Assembly: GCF_003344965.1 (NCBI RefSeq)
Contig: NZ_CP031194.1
Span: forward strand, 5,456,001-5,520,000
From: Streptomyces paludis
GTDB taxonomy: Bacteria; Actinomycetota; Actinomycetes; Streptomycetales; Streptomycetaceae
Direction of reading: 5' to 3'
DNA length: 64,000 nucleotides
Shown here in pieces: positions 63,279 to 64,000 of this stretch. How positions within the stretch are numbered: position 1 is the stretch's first letter; every line of letters begins with the position of its first letter. The notes under the pieces are model-generated. The model was not told the DNA's origin. It did no database searches and saw nothing but the letters and a program-made list of their open reading frames with translations. The position numbers and the translations under genes are program-made.

Positions 63279-64000
63279 GTGAGCGACACCACCGATCTGA
63301 TGGGCGTGACTGCCGACAGCAGTGTCGACACCACCGCGCCCGCCGAAGGTGCTGCCACTGGCACCACCGCACGGCGCCGCCGCTCCGGCACCGGCCTCGA
63401 CGGCATGGTTCTGGCCGAGTTGCAGCAGGTCGCGTCGGGCCTCGGCATCAGGGGCACCGCGCGGATGCGCAAGAGCCAGCTGATCGAGGTCATCAAGGAA
63501 GCGCAGGCCGGCTCGCCGTCCGCCGCCCGGGCCGCCGACAGCAATGGCGCCGACGCCGAGACCAAGCCGAAGCGCCGCGCCACCTCCAAGGCCCGTACGG
63601 GCGACGCCGCTGCCGCCACCGAGCCGAAGGCCGACCAGGCCGAGCAGGCCACGGCGCAGCAGCAGATCGACATCCCGGGCCAGCCCGCCAGCGACGACCA
63701 GCCCGCGGGCGAGCGCCGTCGCCGCCGGGCCACCGCGCAGGCCGGCAGCCCCGAGACCAAGGCGGAGGCCAAGACCGAGGCGCCCGCCGAGGTCAGGACC
63801 GACGCGGGGCCCGACGCCAAGGCCGAGGCCGCCGTCTCCGTCTCCGGCGGCGCCGCAGCCCAGGGCGAGGCCGACGGCCGCCGCGGCGACCGCCAGGACC
63901 GCGCTCAGCGCGGCGAGCGCGGTGACCGCGAGCGCGGCGACCGCAGGGACCGCCAGCGCGACCGCCGCGGCAAGGGCGACGACCAGCAGGGCGGCCAGCA
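63279..64000 (+). CDS. rho: Transcription termination factor Rho, N-terminal part (runs off the right edge)
   Basis: About 240 residues are visible from GTG 63279, with GGAAGG 8 bases upstream. LAELQQVASGLGIRGTARMRKSQLIEVIKEAQ (about 45-76) is the Rho N-terminal SAP-like domain. It is followed by a long low-complexity insertion, first Ala/Glu/Lys-rich, then Arg/Asp/Gly-rich (GDRERGDRRDRQRDRRGKG), typical of actinobacterial Rho. The RNA-binding and ATPase domains lie beyond the window. Confidence 0.95.
   Translation, partial: MSDTTDLMGVTADSSVDTTAPAEGAATGTTARRRRSGTGLDGMVLAELQQVASGLGIRGTARMRKSQLIEVIKEAQAGSPSAARAADSNGADAETKPKRRATSKARTGDAAAATEPKADQAEQATAQQQIDIPGQPASDDQPAGERRRRRATAQAGSPETKAEAKTEAPAEVRTDAGPDAKAEAAVSVSGGAAAQGEADGRRGDRQDRAQRGERGDRERGDRRDRQRDRRGKGDDQQGGQ

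Overview
The window is a stretch of chromosome from a high-GC actinomycete, almost certainly a Streptomyces. GC is near 70-75%, GTG and TTG starts are common, and several genes look leaderless. There is a four-gene conservon (sensor kinase, roadblock, DUF742, GTPase), a DUF397/XRE pair, and the order nrtL-lysA-hom-thrC-thrB-rho. The identification rests on gene content and protein motifs read from the sequence; no database search was possible.

Layout. 1-5.4 kb: the start of an L-lactate permease gene divergent from a FadR-type regulator with a clear operator between them, an APH-fold kinase, and lon under a HAIR-like heat-shock operator. 5.4-14.4 kb: secreted GH25 muramidase, MarR regulator, PP2C-like protein, and the conservon followed by a styrene-monooxygenase-like flavoprotein. 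14.4-19.1 kb: secreted NlpC/P60 endopeptidase, ricin-type lectin, ComB-like phosphatase, a DUF4180/HTH pair with a long inverted repeat upstream, and a cupin. 19.1-22.4 kb: an accessory segment in which two inverted copies of a roughly 0.6-kb composite repeat bracket a lipoprotein and a secreted beta/gamma-crystallin (killer-toxin-like) protein. 22.4-30 kb: DUF397/XRE pair, AraC regulator, AurF-like diiron oxygenase with a TetR-type operator, hydrolase, ADP-ribosylglycohydrolase, GNAT. 28.2-32.9 kb is one minus-strand block, ftsW-pbp-amidase-GNAT. 33-39.2 kb: SH3 protein, histidine kinase and lipoprotein, zinc ribbon, NERD-like protein, and the NHEJ pair LigD-polymerase/Ku. 39.3-40.6 kb: tRNA-Arg(CCG) beside a candidate modification-dependent restriction endonuclease. 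40.8-44.1 kb: cobalamin riboswitch and a btuFCD-type importer. 44.7-49.7 kb: a Zur-like box before a three-gene operon (family-5 binding protein, fused permease, MFS exporter) with no ATPase. 49.6-51 kb: a second, rearranged cluster of the same composite repeat. 51-55.9 kb: MerR/MFS and TetR/MFS efflux pairs, a hypothetical protein, and a stand-alone receiver. 55.9-56.6 kb: a tandem duplication and a MITE-like inverted-repeat element. 56.6-64 kb: nrtL, lysA, hom, thrC, thrB and the start of rho.

How the genes work together. Much of the window is housekeeping: aspartate-family amino acids, protein quality control, NHEJ and cell-wall synthesis. The parts most worth following are the composite repeat family (six recognisable segments, four hairpins), the Zur-box operon, the PUA/EVE-like nuclease next to a tRNA gene, and the 179-bp terminal-inverted-repeat element.
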